This document shows, one piece after another, positions 12,262 through 23,558 of a stretch of DNA of 64,000 bases. Each line of letters opens with the position of its first letter. Positions within the stretch are counted from its first letter, which is position 1. Made by a program: the position numbers and the translations under genes. This DNA is from Oegoconia quadripuncta (Eukaryota > Arthropoda > Insecta > Lepidoptera > Autostichidae). The notes under the pieces are model-generated. The model made no database searches. It saw only the letters and a list, made by a program, of their open reading frames with translations, and was not told the origin of the DNA. Location: the NCBI GenBank assembly GCA_949316235.1, contig OX438758.1:6791731-6855730 (forward strand), given 5' to 3'.

Positions 12262-13165
12262 GTTTAACTTTTAACAGTTGCACGTTTGCAAGTTTGAATT
12301 TATTTGCGTGTAAATTAGTTTTTAGTACGTAACTAAGATAAGTGTAAACTAATTACTTAGTAATACCTACTGGTATTTCTTGTTGCTTTTTTGTTTTGGT
12401 TGGTTTCGTTAGTTGAAACTGCGTTCGCTGTAAAATTGGAGTTTAAATTTTGGTATTTTAATGAAGATCCGATCAACTTGGAGATGGTGAATCAATATTT
12501 AACAGTTAAGATTAAGTTTTATAAATACCCAAACAGTTTAACGATGACAATTATTATATGATTTATAATATTAAATTTTATTACAAATAAAAACCGACAG
12601 CAAAAAGTGATGATCTATCTTTGTATAGTTAGTTGCTACATAGCATCAGAGGCTCGTTACAGAAGCAATATTAATTAAAATAAAAATTACTATGTATTGT
12701 TTTGAAACTCTGAAATGTGTTTTTTTTTTTTTTCAAATATATATTTCCAAAATATCGTCTACTATTTAGACTTATCATCCTATCGTTTTTAAAGGTGAAA
12801 AGTTGCATCAGAATCGGTTTGTTTATTTCGAATTTTAGAAACTCTAAAGTTTGTATGAGAGGCCGGTGGGTACGAAGACTTGTGTCTAATTTGTTGGGAT
12901 ACATCTATACCTACTATAAAAAATGTTATGAGGAGAGATGAAACGCATGTTACTAAGAGGGCTATACATGTGAATGTCGATGGTTGGAAATGAAGACCGT
13001 GGACAACATAGATGGATTGTATGAGGGATGATATGAATAAAAAGTGCGTGAATGATCAGGTAACGGCTGACAGAGGAGATTGGAAGAAAATACCCCAAAT
13101 AAATTGGGACCAGGGCAAGAAAATGATGAAACTAATTATAAGAGTGTGGAATGTCCTACGCATAA
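12262..13165. other. Non-coding A+T-rich stretch
   Basis: Open frames on both strands here (60-77 codons) are rich in F, L, I, K and N, as expected from A+T-rich non-coding sequence. No repeat family or splice structure is recognised. Confidence 0.5.
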
Positions 13166-13169
13166 TAAA

Positions 13170-13425
13170 CCTACATTATCATCAGCCTTCGTCTCCACTG
13201 TTGGAGTATATCATTGTAGGATATGCACCACGAGGGCCCGGTGAGGAATTAGTGTGTTTTACACTACAGTGGCAGGCCACCGCCTTGGCTTAATTGAAAA
13301 CAATCGAGACCGACCATTTAACATGCACGGAAACACTTGTATTGAAATGCTACTATTGGTCACCCTTAACTTCGCTAATCCAAGACCACTGCGCCACGAG
13401 TGCACGGTATACCTACATACTCACA
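13170..13425. repeat. Retroposon remnant, family T
   Basis: It shares blocks with 22912-23270 in the same order: a 'ccaccgccttggcttaa' / 'aaccgtcttgacttaa' block, 'aacaatcg.gaccgac.att', 'taac.tgc', 'cacttgtattgaaatgc' / 'cactcgtattaaaatgcc', then 'taacttc.ctaat' and 'tgcgcca'. This is a frequent lepidopteran retroposon type. No coding capacity remains. Confidence 0.6.
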
Positions 13426-15976
13426 TATATTTAAAACTAATATTGCTATTTTGAAACCTAAAAGAAGACAAGTTCCACCAGAGTTCAAGTGGTTATTATC
13501 CCGCTTAATATCTTTAAAAGCTTTACGCAATAAGATCTATAATACAGCCAGCATCAAAAATAAATCTTGCGTTGACGTTCCTACACTGATAAACTTAAAG
13601 GAATAAGGTACAGAAATTTTTGATAAACTACTAACTTCGAACGAAATAACAGTATAAAACAAAAACTAATCTAAATGTATACATTACAATGAAATTGTAA
13701 GCACGCGCATCACCTAAAAACTATTGAACGGTTTTTAATGGAGGTTTCACTAATTCTAAATTAAAAAAACTTTTGCAACTTTACAAAATTTGCCCGTAGA
13801 CATATTTCGTGCACACTAAAATGAATTCTTTTTTAATGAAGTTTGTGATTTTGGACAGGCGATACTAATCTCATATGCTGACTGTACTATAAGATAAAAT
13901 GTAATCTGAAGCGTCTTTGCTATCTACACAGTATGTAATATGAATTATACACGTTAGTATATAGGTACGTACGTACTCGTATATACAGTTGTGGCAACCT
14001 TATCAGCGAATTGACACCTAAATAAACATAATTGACACGTGTGCTATGTTTATATTTAGATAAACCAACGTACCGTAGGTATCCTATTCAAAATTTATAG
14101 CTAGCTGCTACAAAAGTCATCGGTTGAGAATATAAAAAAAAATATCTAAAAAGCCACTTTTTGCCTCCAAAAATGGCCACGGTTTGCGAAAATGGACATC
14201 ACAATAGAAGAGTTTACAAACAAACAAGAGTTCGTCGCACTTGGTTCGCTTAGCAGAGAGCGGGACGGACGTAGAGCGGCGTATGCGCACGGCACGGCAG
14301 AGGACGCGGTGCGATAAAGGTTATTCAACCTCTTTCAGAATTGCCGAGGAAATTGCTTCAGTGCAATTTTCCTGCGTAATGTTTCTCTGCTTTAATAAGC
14401 TTCTTTAAATCTATTCTTATTTATGTCGTAATTTTGTATGTGCAATTTGATGTTTCCTACCCAACAAGGAACCAGACAGACCCATTCAATCTCAGTAGAC
14501 CCAATCCAATGAGAAAAAATAAACAGTAATACGCCATGGATCTAGCCAATGGATTGAGATCGAAGGGACAGAACACTTGGTCTTTTGCTTGACTCCCGAA
14601 CGGATACCGCACGTGACATATGAAATAGAAAAGTGGGTTAAAATTTTAATAAAAATATGTATTGCGTATATTATGGTGTATTAAATCCGAATATCAAAGT
14701 CTGTCCATCTATAGTACGAACCCGTCGTGCATAAAAAAAAAAAAAAGTTTTCGAGAAAACATCTTAAATTTTACTTTACGCTAAATATCATAATCCGTTT
14801 ATTGCAAGATTCTTTTATTGTCTTACAAAATAAGATACTGATTATAGGATGTCCTGTCTATCTTTATTCCATACATGAGTTTGTCAAATCCAGTTTTTTG
14901 CCTTGCCTTATTCTGTCAATATGTAGGTGAAAATTTTATGAAAAAAATTTCATTGAAAGTTTGTGTTTTTCTAAAATCTTGCTAGTTTTATTGTGACAAG
15001 AGCATTAAAAAATAAATTGAGGTTTTTTTTTTTTTCAATATAAAAACTTTTTCATGCACACGGTTATCTTTTACATACATCGAGGTATGCAACATAAATT
15101 ATTGTTATTATCCAAAAATAAACAAGGTTTTTAAGCAGTACAATGAGAATAAAACAATTTTTTTATATAAATTTGTTACCGGTCTTTTTTCCGTACTTAG
15201 CACACGGCCACAGCATTAATATAGTACGCGGTGTCCTTTCAGAACAATGTATCATTCGATGCAGGTGGCTTAGCGACCAACGTTTATTTTTTCTTATCAT
15301 TGCAAACCTCCTTCGTCAACTATAATTATAAGCCTATTCGGAATGCAGCCCTAATAACAACCATCAGGTTTCGCAATTACGTCCTAGGGACTCTGATTTA
15401 AAAATATATCTCTGATTGTATGTAATGCTGTCTTAATGTGTTATTAAAATCGCGGGTCGTTCGCCACTCATGTTTACTTATATGTTTTTTGGTATGTATC
15501 GCAAAACGTTTGTGGAATCACATCGTCTGTCTGCCACACGTATTGTCATTGACGTAAATAAATAAATTTTGTATAGTCCTAGAAAATAGATTAGAGTTTT
15601 GACTCCAGTTATACGAGCCAAATTAGAAAATTAAAACAAAATTTAAAATCGTCGTGTGGTATTTACATGCCACAAATTATAACTAATTTTTATGTAATTC
15701 TTTTGATCTTTTTTGTGAAAAAAAAAACGCATCAGAATTGCTGTCATCTTATCTCTAAAAGTATCGCAAAAAAATCATGAACAAAATGATGATCATTGGT
15801 CATTTGTTATGATTACATAAAAAGAAAACCTTTTCCTTAGGCCTCATCTTCACTTAACGTCACATATGATTTGTGGTTCAGTTCACCCCTAAGCCGTTGT
15901 GCATATAAAGAATTTACAAATTTTCTACTTTTACAACTGTATTGTATTATTTTACTGCAGTGACAATAATTACAAG
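13426..15976. other. Non-coding stretch
   Basis: It holds a G+C-rich patch at 14230-14315 with no clear exon, a degenerate 'tacgtacgtact' microsatellite near 13967, and poly-T/poly-A runs. No repeat copy was recognised. Confidence 0.45.
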
Positions 15977-16103
15977 GGTCGGTGGGTCAGCGGTTAAGAC
16001 GGGGTCTCCCAATTTAGGAGGTCCGGGTTCGATTCCTAGCCAGGCCATGTGCCAATGAGTTTTTAAATTTAATATGTGCATTTATCCGAGTGGATTCATT
16101 TAT
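15977..16103 (+). repeat. SINE family 3, 5' half
   Basis: The A-box-like 'gggtcagcggttaagacg' and B box 'ggttcgattcc' are followed by 'tgtgccaatgagtttttaaa' and 'atgtgcatttatccgag'. The full element is present in reverse orientation only 250 bp downstream. This copy is truncated at its 3' side. Confidence 0.75.
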
Positions 16104-16347
16104 TTCCATAGGTACCTACATAAAGTGCATTAACTTGGGTAACAGAGATAACTTTAATAAGTATAATGTACGATACGTAGATATAAAGTGACATTCAGGT
16201 ATAACTTTAAATTGGTTCATCTTTACGACTGTCTACTTATGATAATAACCGGCCAAGTTGGAGTCGGGACTCGCTCAGGAATTAAGTGTTCCATATTGCT
16301 TTACTACAGTTCAAATATCTACAAACTTTGAGAATTGTTATTATTGT

Positions 16348-16620
16348 CATCATCATCTCAGCCCGTAAACTTCCCACTGCAGGGATATAGGCCCACTATA
16401 GGAAAAAGTATGGGCCACCACGCTAGCCCAATGCGGGTTGGGGACATGCCTTTGAATTTTTAGTTCTCAGGAATGCAGGTTTCCTCACGATGTTTTCCTT
16501 CACCGTTGAGGAGCAGTCGGATAAATGCACATAAGTAATTAAATTAAATTTAAAAACTCATTGGTACACCTCCCAAATTGCGAGACCGCGTATTAATCGC
16601 TGAGCCACCGACGCTCACGT
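16348..16620 (-). repeat. SINE family 3, full-length reverse copy
   Basis: Read on the minus strand it runs from 'gtcggtggctcagcgat' through 'ccaatgagtttttaaattt', 'gtgcatttatccgac', 'ggtgaaggaaaacatcgtga' and 'atccctgcagtgggaagttt' to a 'gatgatgatga' end. The B box is damaged: the 'ggttcga' seen in the sister copy is gone. With 15977-16103 it forms two oppositely oriented copies separated by about 245 bp. Confidence 0.8.
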
Positions 16621-17124
16621 ACAGAATAATCATAAACAATTATTAATAAAATACGCGACGAACCGTAAACAAAACAATATAACAAGAGAGATGACAAATG
16701 ATGAAATCTATAAAAACTGTCTTGTTTATCTGCGAGCCCCTTGACAGTACGAGTTGTCTGTTTTTTTTTTTCTGGTGCAATAAATAACTGGCATGGTAGT
16801 AAAAACGGCAATGCAAATCACTTGTCGCCAAGCGGGTGCATCGACTTGTGTAAGAAAAAAAAAAGTGCCTGGGTTTTGTCTACACACGCTTTATCTTAAA
16901 TACGATAAGTTCATAATGAGTAGGTAACTACATATTAAGCGCTGCATTCACAGCGGGACTTTGTATGAGATCATGTTCGTCCAGTGGCGGTATTCTAATG
17001 TGTCATACAAAATATATTTACCCAAAAAAACCCAGCCCAGGCAGATAACTGTGTGTGGCACTTTCTCTGGGTCGTGGCCGGAGCCACAAGAAATTTATTT
17101 ATTATTGTCGTTATAGCTAATTAC

Positions 17125-17265
17125 TAGCTTTTCGGCCGCGGCTTCGCCTGCGTAGAATAACTTTGTCGCGGTTATGTTTAATTTCTTTATCCCGCGGGAA
17201 CTACTCACTGAAAATCCTATGTTAAACAAACGTCCAAACTTACGCATTAATAATATTAGTCAGAT
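17125..17265. repeat. Retroposon fragment, family R (deleted copy)
   Basis: It has the same head as 2678-2897 ('actagcttttcggccgcggc', 'ttcgcctgcgtagaa', 'cccgcgggaactactcact') and the same end ('taatattagtcagatta'). The middle third, including the 'ccaaatttcatcc' block, is missing. Confidence 0.7.
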
Positions 17266-17549
17266 TAGATGGCTCGCATTGGCAAAGAGAAGTTTATAAA
17301 TTATATTATGTCAGAGGCACAGATTCTATCACTATTAGGCCAGATAATAAACTATACCTTATCAAATATGCACATGGTCTACTGTTTTGTTAAAAATTTT
17401 GATTGATAATAATCGAAGCCAGTTGACCTCTGGTCATGGAGACATAGGTAGGTAAGTAGATATGTGAGGTCAATGATCTTTCAGGTGTAAGTACATCAGC
17501 TTACTATTTTCAACACTATAAAACTACTGCAAGATCTCTAAATAGTATA

Positions 17550-17760
17550 AAACAAAATCGGTATCCGTGTCTGTCTGTTTGTGCGCTTACTGTTCACTAC
17601 ACAACGGATTTTAATACGGTTTTCAGTGTTATTCAGCGAAATTCTCTGCATTTTTTTATTATACTATATTTGCAGAGTTAGGGCATTTATTAATTAATTA
17701 TAGCGTTTTATATGAAGAATTTCATTAAGACTGTTTTCTCCATACAAACATTTTTGTTTT
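17550..17760 (+). repeat. LINE-type 3' fragment, family U
   Basis: 'cggtatccgtgtctgtctgt', 'ttgtgcgctta', 'caacggattttaatacggtt' and 'ttcagcgaaattc' are blocks of a widespread lepidopteran non-LTR element tail. A related, more diverged copy is at 26335-26500 ('caacggattataaaacggtt'). Confidence 0.55.
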
Positions 17761-18348
17761 TTTTTTTTTGGGAACGGCAAATCCAAATTTAGCTAAACTT
17801 GTGAGTATTATCGGATAACATTAAGTTAAGTATAGGCAACGTTAATTTTGAAAAGTAACCGCTTTACAAAAGTTTCAGCGAATCTATGAAATGATTATGG
17901 GAAGCATATATTCCAGCAGTAAACAAAAGTGGATCAAGGAATTTCAGAGTTTTCAACGTCCAAGTTCCACGTGGTACTAGATTAATGGTACACGACGACT
18001 ATTAACCCTGTGAGAAGTCCCAGCTATTATTTTAATAAGCGGTCATTTTGTCCCACGTTGGATAATTGCAGTGACCGAGGAATGTTACGGGGCAAGATAA
18101 AATAAACGTCTTGGAATTTATAGTCAAGTATCATAGATCGGATATAATCAACACGGTTCGATATATAATTATCTCAATTGTTTATTCTTTGCATATTAAC
18201 ACTTGTGCACTAGGATTCAGGATTCAAAATATTTATTGTTGTATATAAATGGAAAACACTATAATGTACTACTGGGAATACTTCATATCTATGTTTTAAA
18301 AAAGAATGCGTTATCAGTATATTTGGTTGTATGTAAATCAAATTATGC

Positions 18349-18642
18349 AGCAATGGCTCAATGTAAACAACATAGGGTATACGATTCGAAGGTCGCGGGT
18401 TCGATCCCCAGCGGGTTACATGTTTAGTACTCGGTGGGTTGGTGGTAGGGCGTTTTAAATGTTCGCCTGGCTAGCTACCACCATGTTATCTAAATCTGCC
18501 GCCAAACAGCAATGTTAATAGCATTGTTGTGTTCCGGTTGTCAGCGATAAGATAGCCAGTTCCCCAAATATTTGGGTTTCCGGGTCAGTACGCTTCCACC
18601 TTCGGCCTCATCTTCACTTAACATCAGGTGTGATTAAGATTC
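18349..18642 (+). repeat. SINE family 2, copy B
   Basis: It contains the B box 'gggttcgatcccca', then 'atgtttagtactcggt', 'ttggtggtagggcg', 'tagctaccaccatgttatc', 'gttgtgttccggttgtcag', 'cgcttccaccttcggcctca' and 'cttaacatcaggtgtgatt'. Three further copies in the same orientation lie at 20041, 21088 and 29507, plus the tail at position 1. Confidence 0.85.
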
Positions 18643-18764
18643 CTAATTTCTTGTCTAGAAATTCCTTAATCGTATAATAGCATTTTTTCACAATTGTAAA
18701 TAAAATACTTTTAACTTTATTCATAGTATGTGCTGTGTGGTTTCATCGCTTAATAACAATATAA

Positions 18765-18850
18765 TCAACCCGTCTCTTCCAGTGGGTGTCGTTAAAGGCG
18801 ACTATGGGACTTTCCACCAAAAATCATCTAGGTATAGATTGTAATGTTTG
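18765..18850 (+). repeat. Retroposon fragment, family V
   Basis: 'ccagtgggtgtcgttaaagg' followed by 'cgactatgggact' matches 'ccgttggtgtcgtaaaagtt' plus 'gactaagggg' at 19385-19530. This 'gtgtcgtaaaaggcgactaa' type of sequence is frequent in lepidopteran retroelement tails. Confidence 0.5.
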
Positions 18851-18898
18851 GATTTGAATTGAAAGTCGTGACGTTATGTGTGTTATATATATTATAAC

Positions 18899-18923
18899 AA
18901 TTGTGGGTTATATACCCACAATT
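18899..18923. repeat. Perfect 10-bp hairpin 73 bp before the microexon
   Basis: Arms 18899-18908 'aattgtgggt' and 18914-18923 'acccacaatt' are exact reverse complements around a 5-nt loop 'tatat'. In the putative transcript this would lie in the intron just upstream of the acceptor at 18996. Confidence 0.6.
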
Positions 18924-18996
18924 TTGATACTTGTCTTCTCTCTCGTGTTAACACAATTTTGAAATATCTAACAACTTTTTTTTTATTTCATTACAG

Positions 18997-19038
18997 GTAA
19001 TTGTGGCGTACTAATTTTAATTCTCGTACAATTGACCG
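18997..19038 (+). CDS. Candidate 42-bp coding microexon (hydrophobic segment)
   Basis: Splice signals bracket this segment. Upstream are a CTAAC branch-point motif (18969-18973), a T-rich tract and 'ttcattacag' ending at 18996; downstream is 'CCG|GTGAGTACT' with GT at 19039. Two frames contain stops. The third is open throughout and reads xGT, then 13 codons N-C-G-V-L-I-L-I-L-V-Q-L-T, then G, so the exon is phase 1 on both sides. The run CGVLILILVQL looks like the core of a signal peptide or membrane segment. It lies between two family V retroposon fragments. Its outgoing phase matches the terminal exon at 51002. No upstream partner is certain. It could be chance: 42 bp is short and no homology was tested. 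Confidence 0.33.
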
Positions 19039-19384
19039 GTGAGTACTGTTACAGTTAGGTATAATTGACGTATAAACTTTATTCCCCGCGTATAATCCTG
19101 AAGGGCTCTAAATTTGAAGACATAATTTGAGCAATTTGAATAAATCTCCCATTGGGGCACTAAAATAATATAATTTGCCACACAAAATCATAATTCATAA
19201 ACAATTTTATGCGTTTATGTTGTTAGTATAATTTGAACACATTTTTTACCATCAAAGGAATGTATTTCAACGTTTCATCCTATAGATTTTATGATGTAGT
19301 GTCACGAAGTACCATTAGTGCTGTAGTTCGATAATGGTATATCATTATCGTAAACCGTAGATTCCCGTTTGGTTCCTGACAAGG

Positions 19385-19530
19385 TAAAACAATACGACCA
19401 TGTCTTCCCGTTGGTGTCGTAAAAGTTGACTAAGGGGTTTATGGCCGAACAACCTCTTGCATAGAGTAGAGCGGGGCTGATAGAGCAATGTGTGGAAAGC
19501 TTTGGGAATGGTACAGGTAAAGGTGGATCC
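19385..19530 (+). repeat. Retroposon fragment, family V, second copy
   Basis: It contains 'cccgttggtgtcgtaaaagt', 'gactaaggggtttatgg' and 'gggctgatagagcaatgtgtg'. Related to 18765-18850. A family 1-type SINE starts 30 bp downstream. Confidence 0.5.
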
Positions 19531-19560
19531 AGCGTGGATTTATGTAGCCTTAAATGTGTA

Positions 19561-19790
19561 CGACCGGATGGTGTAGTGGATAGTGACCCTGTCAGCGAAA
19601 CCAACGGTTGCGAGTTCGAATCCTTCGAGGGGTAAATGTTTGTGTGATGAATACGAAAATTTATTCCCGAGTCATGGATGTTTATATAAATATTTATGTA
19701 TGTTTATCCATTATCTAATAACCATAGTACAAGCATTGCTTAGATTGGTGTAAGTGTCCGAAATATATTTATATATTTATTTAAATACAC
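19561..19790 (+). repeat. SINE family 1-related subfamily, copy 1
   Basis: The head 'cgaccggatggtgtagtgg', the weakened B box 'gagttcgaatcc' and 'tgtttgtgtgatgaatacg' match SINE family 1. The middle ('atagtgaccctgtcagcgaa') differs and is shared with 26041-26228, so the two form a subfamily. The 3' part keeps 'tatgtatgtttatcc' and 'catagtacaagc'. Confidence 0.75.
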
Positions 19791-20040
19791 TTGAGGAGCG
19801 ACGAAACGAAACCGATTAGCTCATATTTATGTGATGTCTTTTTAAATATTAGAAGCTTATATATGTATGTAGTTGTCTTCATCCAAATCTTTATAAAAAC
19901 AGTTAGATCCCCTGCAAAATAATTTTTTAAGTCAAAGTTTGCAACAAAATCAAGCTCAATATAAACAAACTCATATACATTACTCTTTTATTTGGTTTTT
20001 ACTCTTTCAGGAAAAAACAATGATTCTGATTTGTAGGTTT

Positions 20041-20336
20041 TAACCGCCTCCCTGGTTATGTAAACAACATAGGGTTTACGAATCGGAGGTCGCAGGTTCG
20101 ATCCCCAGCGGGGTACATGTTTAGTACTCGGTTTGGTTGGTGGTAGGGCATTTTAAATGTCCGCCTGTCTAGCTACCACCATCTTATCTAAGTCTGCCGC
20201 CGAACAGCATTGTTGTAATCCGGTTGTCAGAGAAAATATAGCCAGTCCCCCAATTAAGATGGGGTTGAGGTCGGCCTCATCTTGACTTAACATCAGGTTT
20301 GAGGTCAAGTGCTAACCCGTTGTGCATAAAACAAAG
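20041..20336 (+). repeat. SINE family 2, copy C
   Basis: It starts 'taaccgcctccctgg' and carries the B box 'aggttcgatcccca', 'tagctaccaccatcttatct', 'aatccggttgtcagag', 'cttgacttaacatcagg' and an A-rich end 'gttgtgcataaaac'. The 'ccgggtcagtacgcttcc' block seen in the other copies is deleted. Confidence 0.85.
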
Positions 20337-21087
20337 GTTTTAAAATATAATATTTTCCTTGACCTCTAATTTCCAAGCATTCTGTTGATAAAGAATTCAA
20401 GAAACTACAAATGCAAATACATTTTGCGAGTCGGCCTCCTATCCTCAGAACACTGACGCACGGCGCGATCAAATACTCCGAAAAAGGCTGCATATTTGAA
20501 CACCACCTTACAGCTACTAAATATCTCCTAGTTTGCACACCCACTTTATACTCACCAATGTTTTATGGACATATTATGGTTACACCAACTTTTGTCTATC
20601 TTGTTTAGAGAGTTTTTGTTTCGGATGTATACATAGGAGTGTGTGAAAGAGCCGATCGTGACCGACGAATTTGACGGTTTTTTTAGGTCAAGTGCACGAC
20701 CCACTTAGGAACGATACATGGGAAGTTGTTATGGCCGATGTTGTAAATTACGTACTAACCAGAACAAAGACAAAGGTACGCTGCGTGCAATTTTACTTTG
20801 GATTTACAACCTTAGCAATGAGGATTTAGAGTTCATGCCGCGATCTCCGCGCTAATTGGACGTAGTCACCACGCCCTGTAATATGTATATTTTGTTTTTA
20901 TTTGATCTGAGATTAGGACTGAACATGTACTGTTGAAGTCTACAGTAAAGACTTCTAGAGAAAGAGCACGATGACATGCATCGTCTTAAAATATGTTTGT
21001 TTGTCAGATGTCGGCAATAATCACTTTCAATCAGAACTGCTTGCTCGTTTGTCCATTCGTACCATGATTTACATTTATAAATCCTTC

Positions 21088-21396
21088 TAACCGCCTCCGT
21101 AGTTGAATGTAAACAATCGAAGGTCGCAGGTTCGATCCCCAGCGTGGTACATGTTTATTACTCGGTTTGCTTGATGATAGGGCATTTTAAATGTCCACCT
21201 CGCTAGCTACCACCATCTTATCTAAGTCCGCCGCCATACCACAATGTTAATAGTATTGTTGTGTTCCGATTGTCAGAGATAAGATAGCCAGTCCCCCAAT
21301 AAGATGGGGTTTCCGGGTAAGTACGTTTCCTTTCCACCTGCGGCCTCATCTTCACTTAACATCAGGTGTGATTAAAGTCAAGTGTTAAGCCGTAAA
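21088..21396 (+). repeat. SINE family 2, copy D
   Basis: It has the same start as copy C ('taaccgcctccgtag'), the B box 'aggttcgatcccca', then the full body with 'tagctaccaccatcttatct', 'gttgtgttccgattgtcaga', 'ccgggtaagtacg' and 'cttaacatcaggtgtgatta'. Its 3' end 'gttaagccgtaaaa' has lost part of the usual tail. Confidence 0.85.
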
Positions 21397-21496
21397 ATAA
21401 TCCTTAAAGAAGTTGTCCACCCCTCATAATTCCGTCTCCATATGGGAAGACCTGCTCCTATTACTTTTACAGCGGGTCAGGAACCATGTAATACCA

Positions 21497-21591
21497 AATC
21501 AATCAGATAAAATTTATCTGATTGATTAAGATTACTTAGGTTTTAACTTATTGATTTATCTGATAAATCAATAAGTTAAAACCTAAGTAAT
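21497..21591. repeat. Double perfect palindrome (15-bp and 30-bp arms)
   Basis: The first inverted repeat has arms 21497-21511 ('aatcaatcagataaa') and 21513-21527 with one unpaired base. The second has arms 21531-21560 and 21562-21591, 30 bp each, also with a single central base. All pairs match. The two share the words 'gattgatt' and 'ttatctgat', so one may derive from the other. It is A+T-rich and lies 100 bp after SINE copy D. Confidence 0.9.
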
Positions 21592-22013
21592 TGTAACAAA
21601 AAATATGTAAATACATAATAAATAATAATAAGCCTAAGATTGTCATGTACTTTATAGTGCTCTCTTAAATTGCTTGTGCCCTAACAAGGTGTCACATGAT
21701 ACTACTTAATGTACCTAACAACTGTATGTATATATGAACCACTGTGATATGCAATAAATACTTTGAGTTTGAAGTTTGGGTTAATAAATGTGTAATGTAA
21801 TGGTTCCACGGTCAATTAAATAATGGTATTTTCTCTTGAGCACACGTAGCACCAACCGGTTGGAATGAGGTTAAAGGGCGGAGATAAGCCGCATAGAGAC
21901 AGTTACGCCATTTTAAGCTCAGCAAAGTACGTATAATACGTATTATACAGGGCGAGTACTAACGGAGGAAAAGTACCGTCAATTTTAGGTACTGTAAGTT
22001 TGTATATTTTCTA

Positions 22014-22168
22014 GTTACATGAAAAATATTTTATTCAGATACAAAAATATCACTTATTGAAAGTCAACATGTTATTTTTTAAAACTACTTCGCTTCACAA
22101 GGTGTTATGGTTAGGGAGAAGAAGCGACAAGAAACTCCGCAACAACACATCTTTTCAATTGGTTTCCA
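22014..22168 (-). repeat. Retroposon 3'-end fragment, family S, third copy
   Basis: 'ttattcagatacaaaaatat', 'cacttattgaaag', 'ttatggttagggagaagaag' and 'cgacaagaaactccg' are shared with 3672-3816 in the same order. Confidence 0.65.
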
Positions 22169-22504
22169 TCTTTACAATAACATCTTGTTGAAGTTTCGGG
22201 CCATGGGGCGAGACAAAGATATTATTTTAAAATTTGAATTGTATTGAGAATCAAAATATGGTTTTTAAGTGGAGGTTATGGACAGAAGAATTTAGGAGGA
22301 GAAATATATTTTAACTATGGAGTAAATCGAAAGATCCAAATGTAGAATCGTTCTCAATGAAAATATATATAAAAAAAATTATTGCAAGGATATTCGCTTC
22401 TTGTATTTACTGAAGAAAGGTGCGTCCCTATTCAAATTGGAGATCCTCACACGGTTGAGGTGAACCGTTCGCGTACCTAAGTTAGCATATTTGACGAAAG
22501 GTAA

Positions 22505-22580
22505 CTTAATTTTTTTAGCGACTTCAAAAAGGAGGAGATTCTCAATTCGGCCGTTTGTATGTTTTTTATAGATAAGAAAT
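22505..22580 (+). repeat. Short insect repeat fragment
   Basis: 'gcgacttcaaaaaggaggag' followed by 'attctcaattcggccg' is a motif recurrent in many insect genomes as part of a dispersed repeat. Only this short piece is present. Confidence 0.4.
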
Positions 22581-22911
22581 ATTGCATTCTCTCACATACA
22601 CTATTGAAAAGTTTGTAATCAGTAAGCAATTAATTTCTACACTCCGGTGCTTGGAATAAGGTAGGTAATGGCTGGTGTATAGAAGTTAAGCAGCAATTGC
22701 ATTACAGCATATTGCAATCCTCCGGCCAGCTTAAGCCGTTTCAGTGCCTCACGCCTTGGCCTCTAAAACACTGGACGATAAGTGTTCCAGTATTTTGTTC
22801 GGTGAGATCTCTAAATTGAAATTATCTTCCAATTTTGGTAAAGTCCTTATGGAGAGTTTGTGTGGTGTTCTATATACATTAAATTTACACAGGGATTCAT
22901 AATAATATCGG

Positions 22912-23270
22912 TTTACAATCGGTCGCCCGCTCCTGGACCACCTGGTCCTTACACATCCCCATTGTTAGTGCACAGCCTCCTCTAGGTCATGATCCACCAC
23001 GCGGGGCCCAGTGCGGATTGGTAGATTTGTGTCAGACTAGTGTTTGTCTGACAGTCAGTGTTTTTAAGCTGTCACCCTATAGGCAACCGTCTTGACTTAA
23101 CGACTCTCTTCAATTGATAACAATCGGGACCGACTATTTAACGTGCCTTCCGAAGCACGAAAACACTCGTATTAAAATGCCATTAGTGGTAACCCATCCA
23201 ATTACTTAACTTCACTAATAGAAAACCAATGGAAAATGCGATTGCGCCAGAAATACTTCACATATACTTA
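22912..23270. repeat. Retroposon remnant, family T, longer copy
   Basis: It begins near 'cctggaccacctggtcc' and contains 'caaccgtcttgacttaacg', 'gataacaatcgggaccgac', 'aaaacactcgtattaaaatg' and 'tacttaacttcactaat'. The 3' half aligns with 13170-13425. No open frame remains. Confidence 0.6.
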
Positions 23271-23558
23271 GATAAGTCGATATATACTTAACCCTTCTCT
23301 ACCAGTCGCATAAAAGGACAGATACCCCCATAACATATCACTCTCAAAAAATAACCATTAAGGCTTATCAGCACTTATATTTTTAGAACAAGCTTATGCT
23401 CGAGTAACTCGATAATCGGTTCAAGAGGTTAGCTTCCCAAACAAATGGGTTACTATGCCTGTAGCCTTGATAAATATTTTTTTGTTCTACTAACCTCTTT
23501 AAAGGGACATTGATAAGACATTTTTAAAGTCTTTTCTTCATGTGCATACCAACATAAC

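Noticed and set aside
13400..13606. 68-codon frame with a basic stretch starting KPKRRQVPPEFKWLL
   Set aside because: It resembles the endonuclease/RT linker style of LINE proteins but no diagnostic motif is present and no repeat copy supports it.
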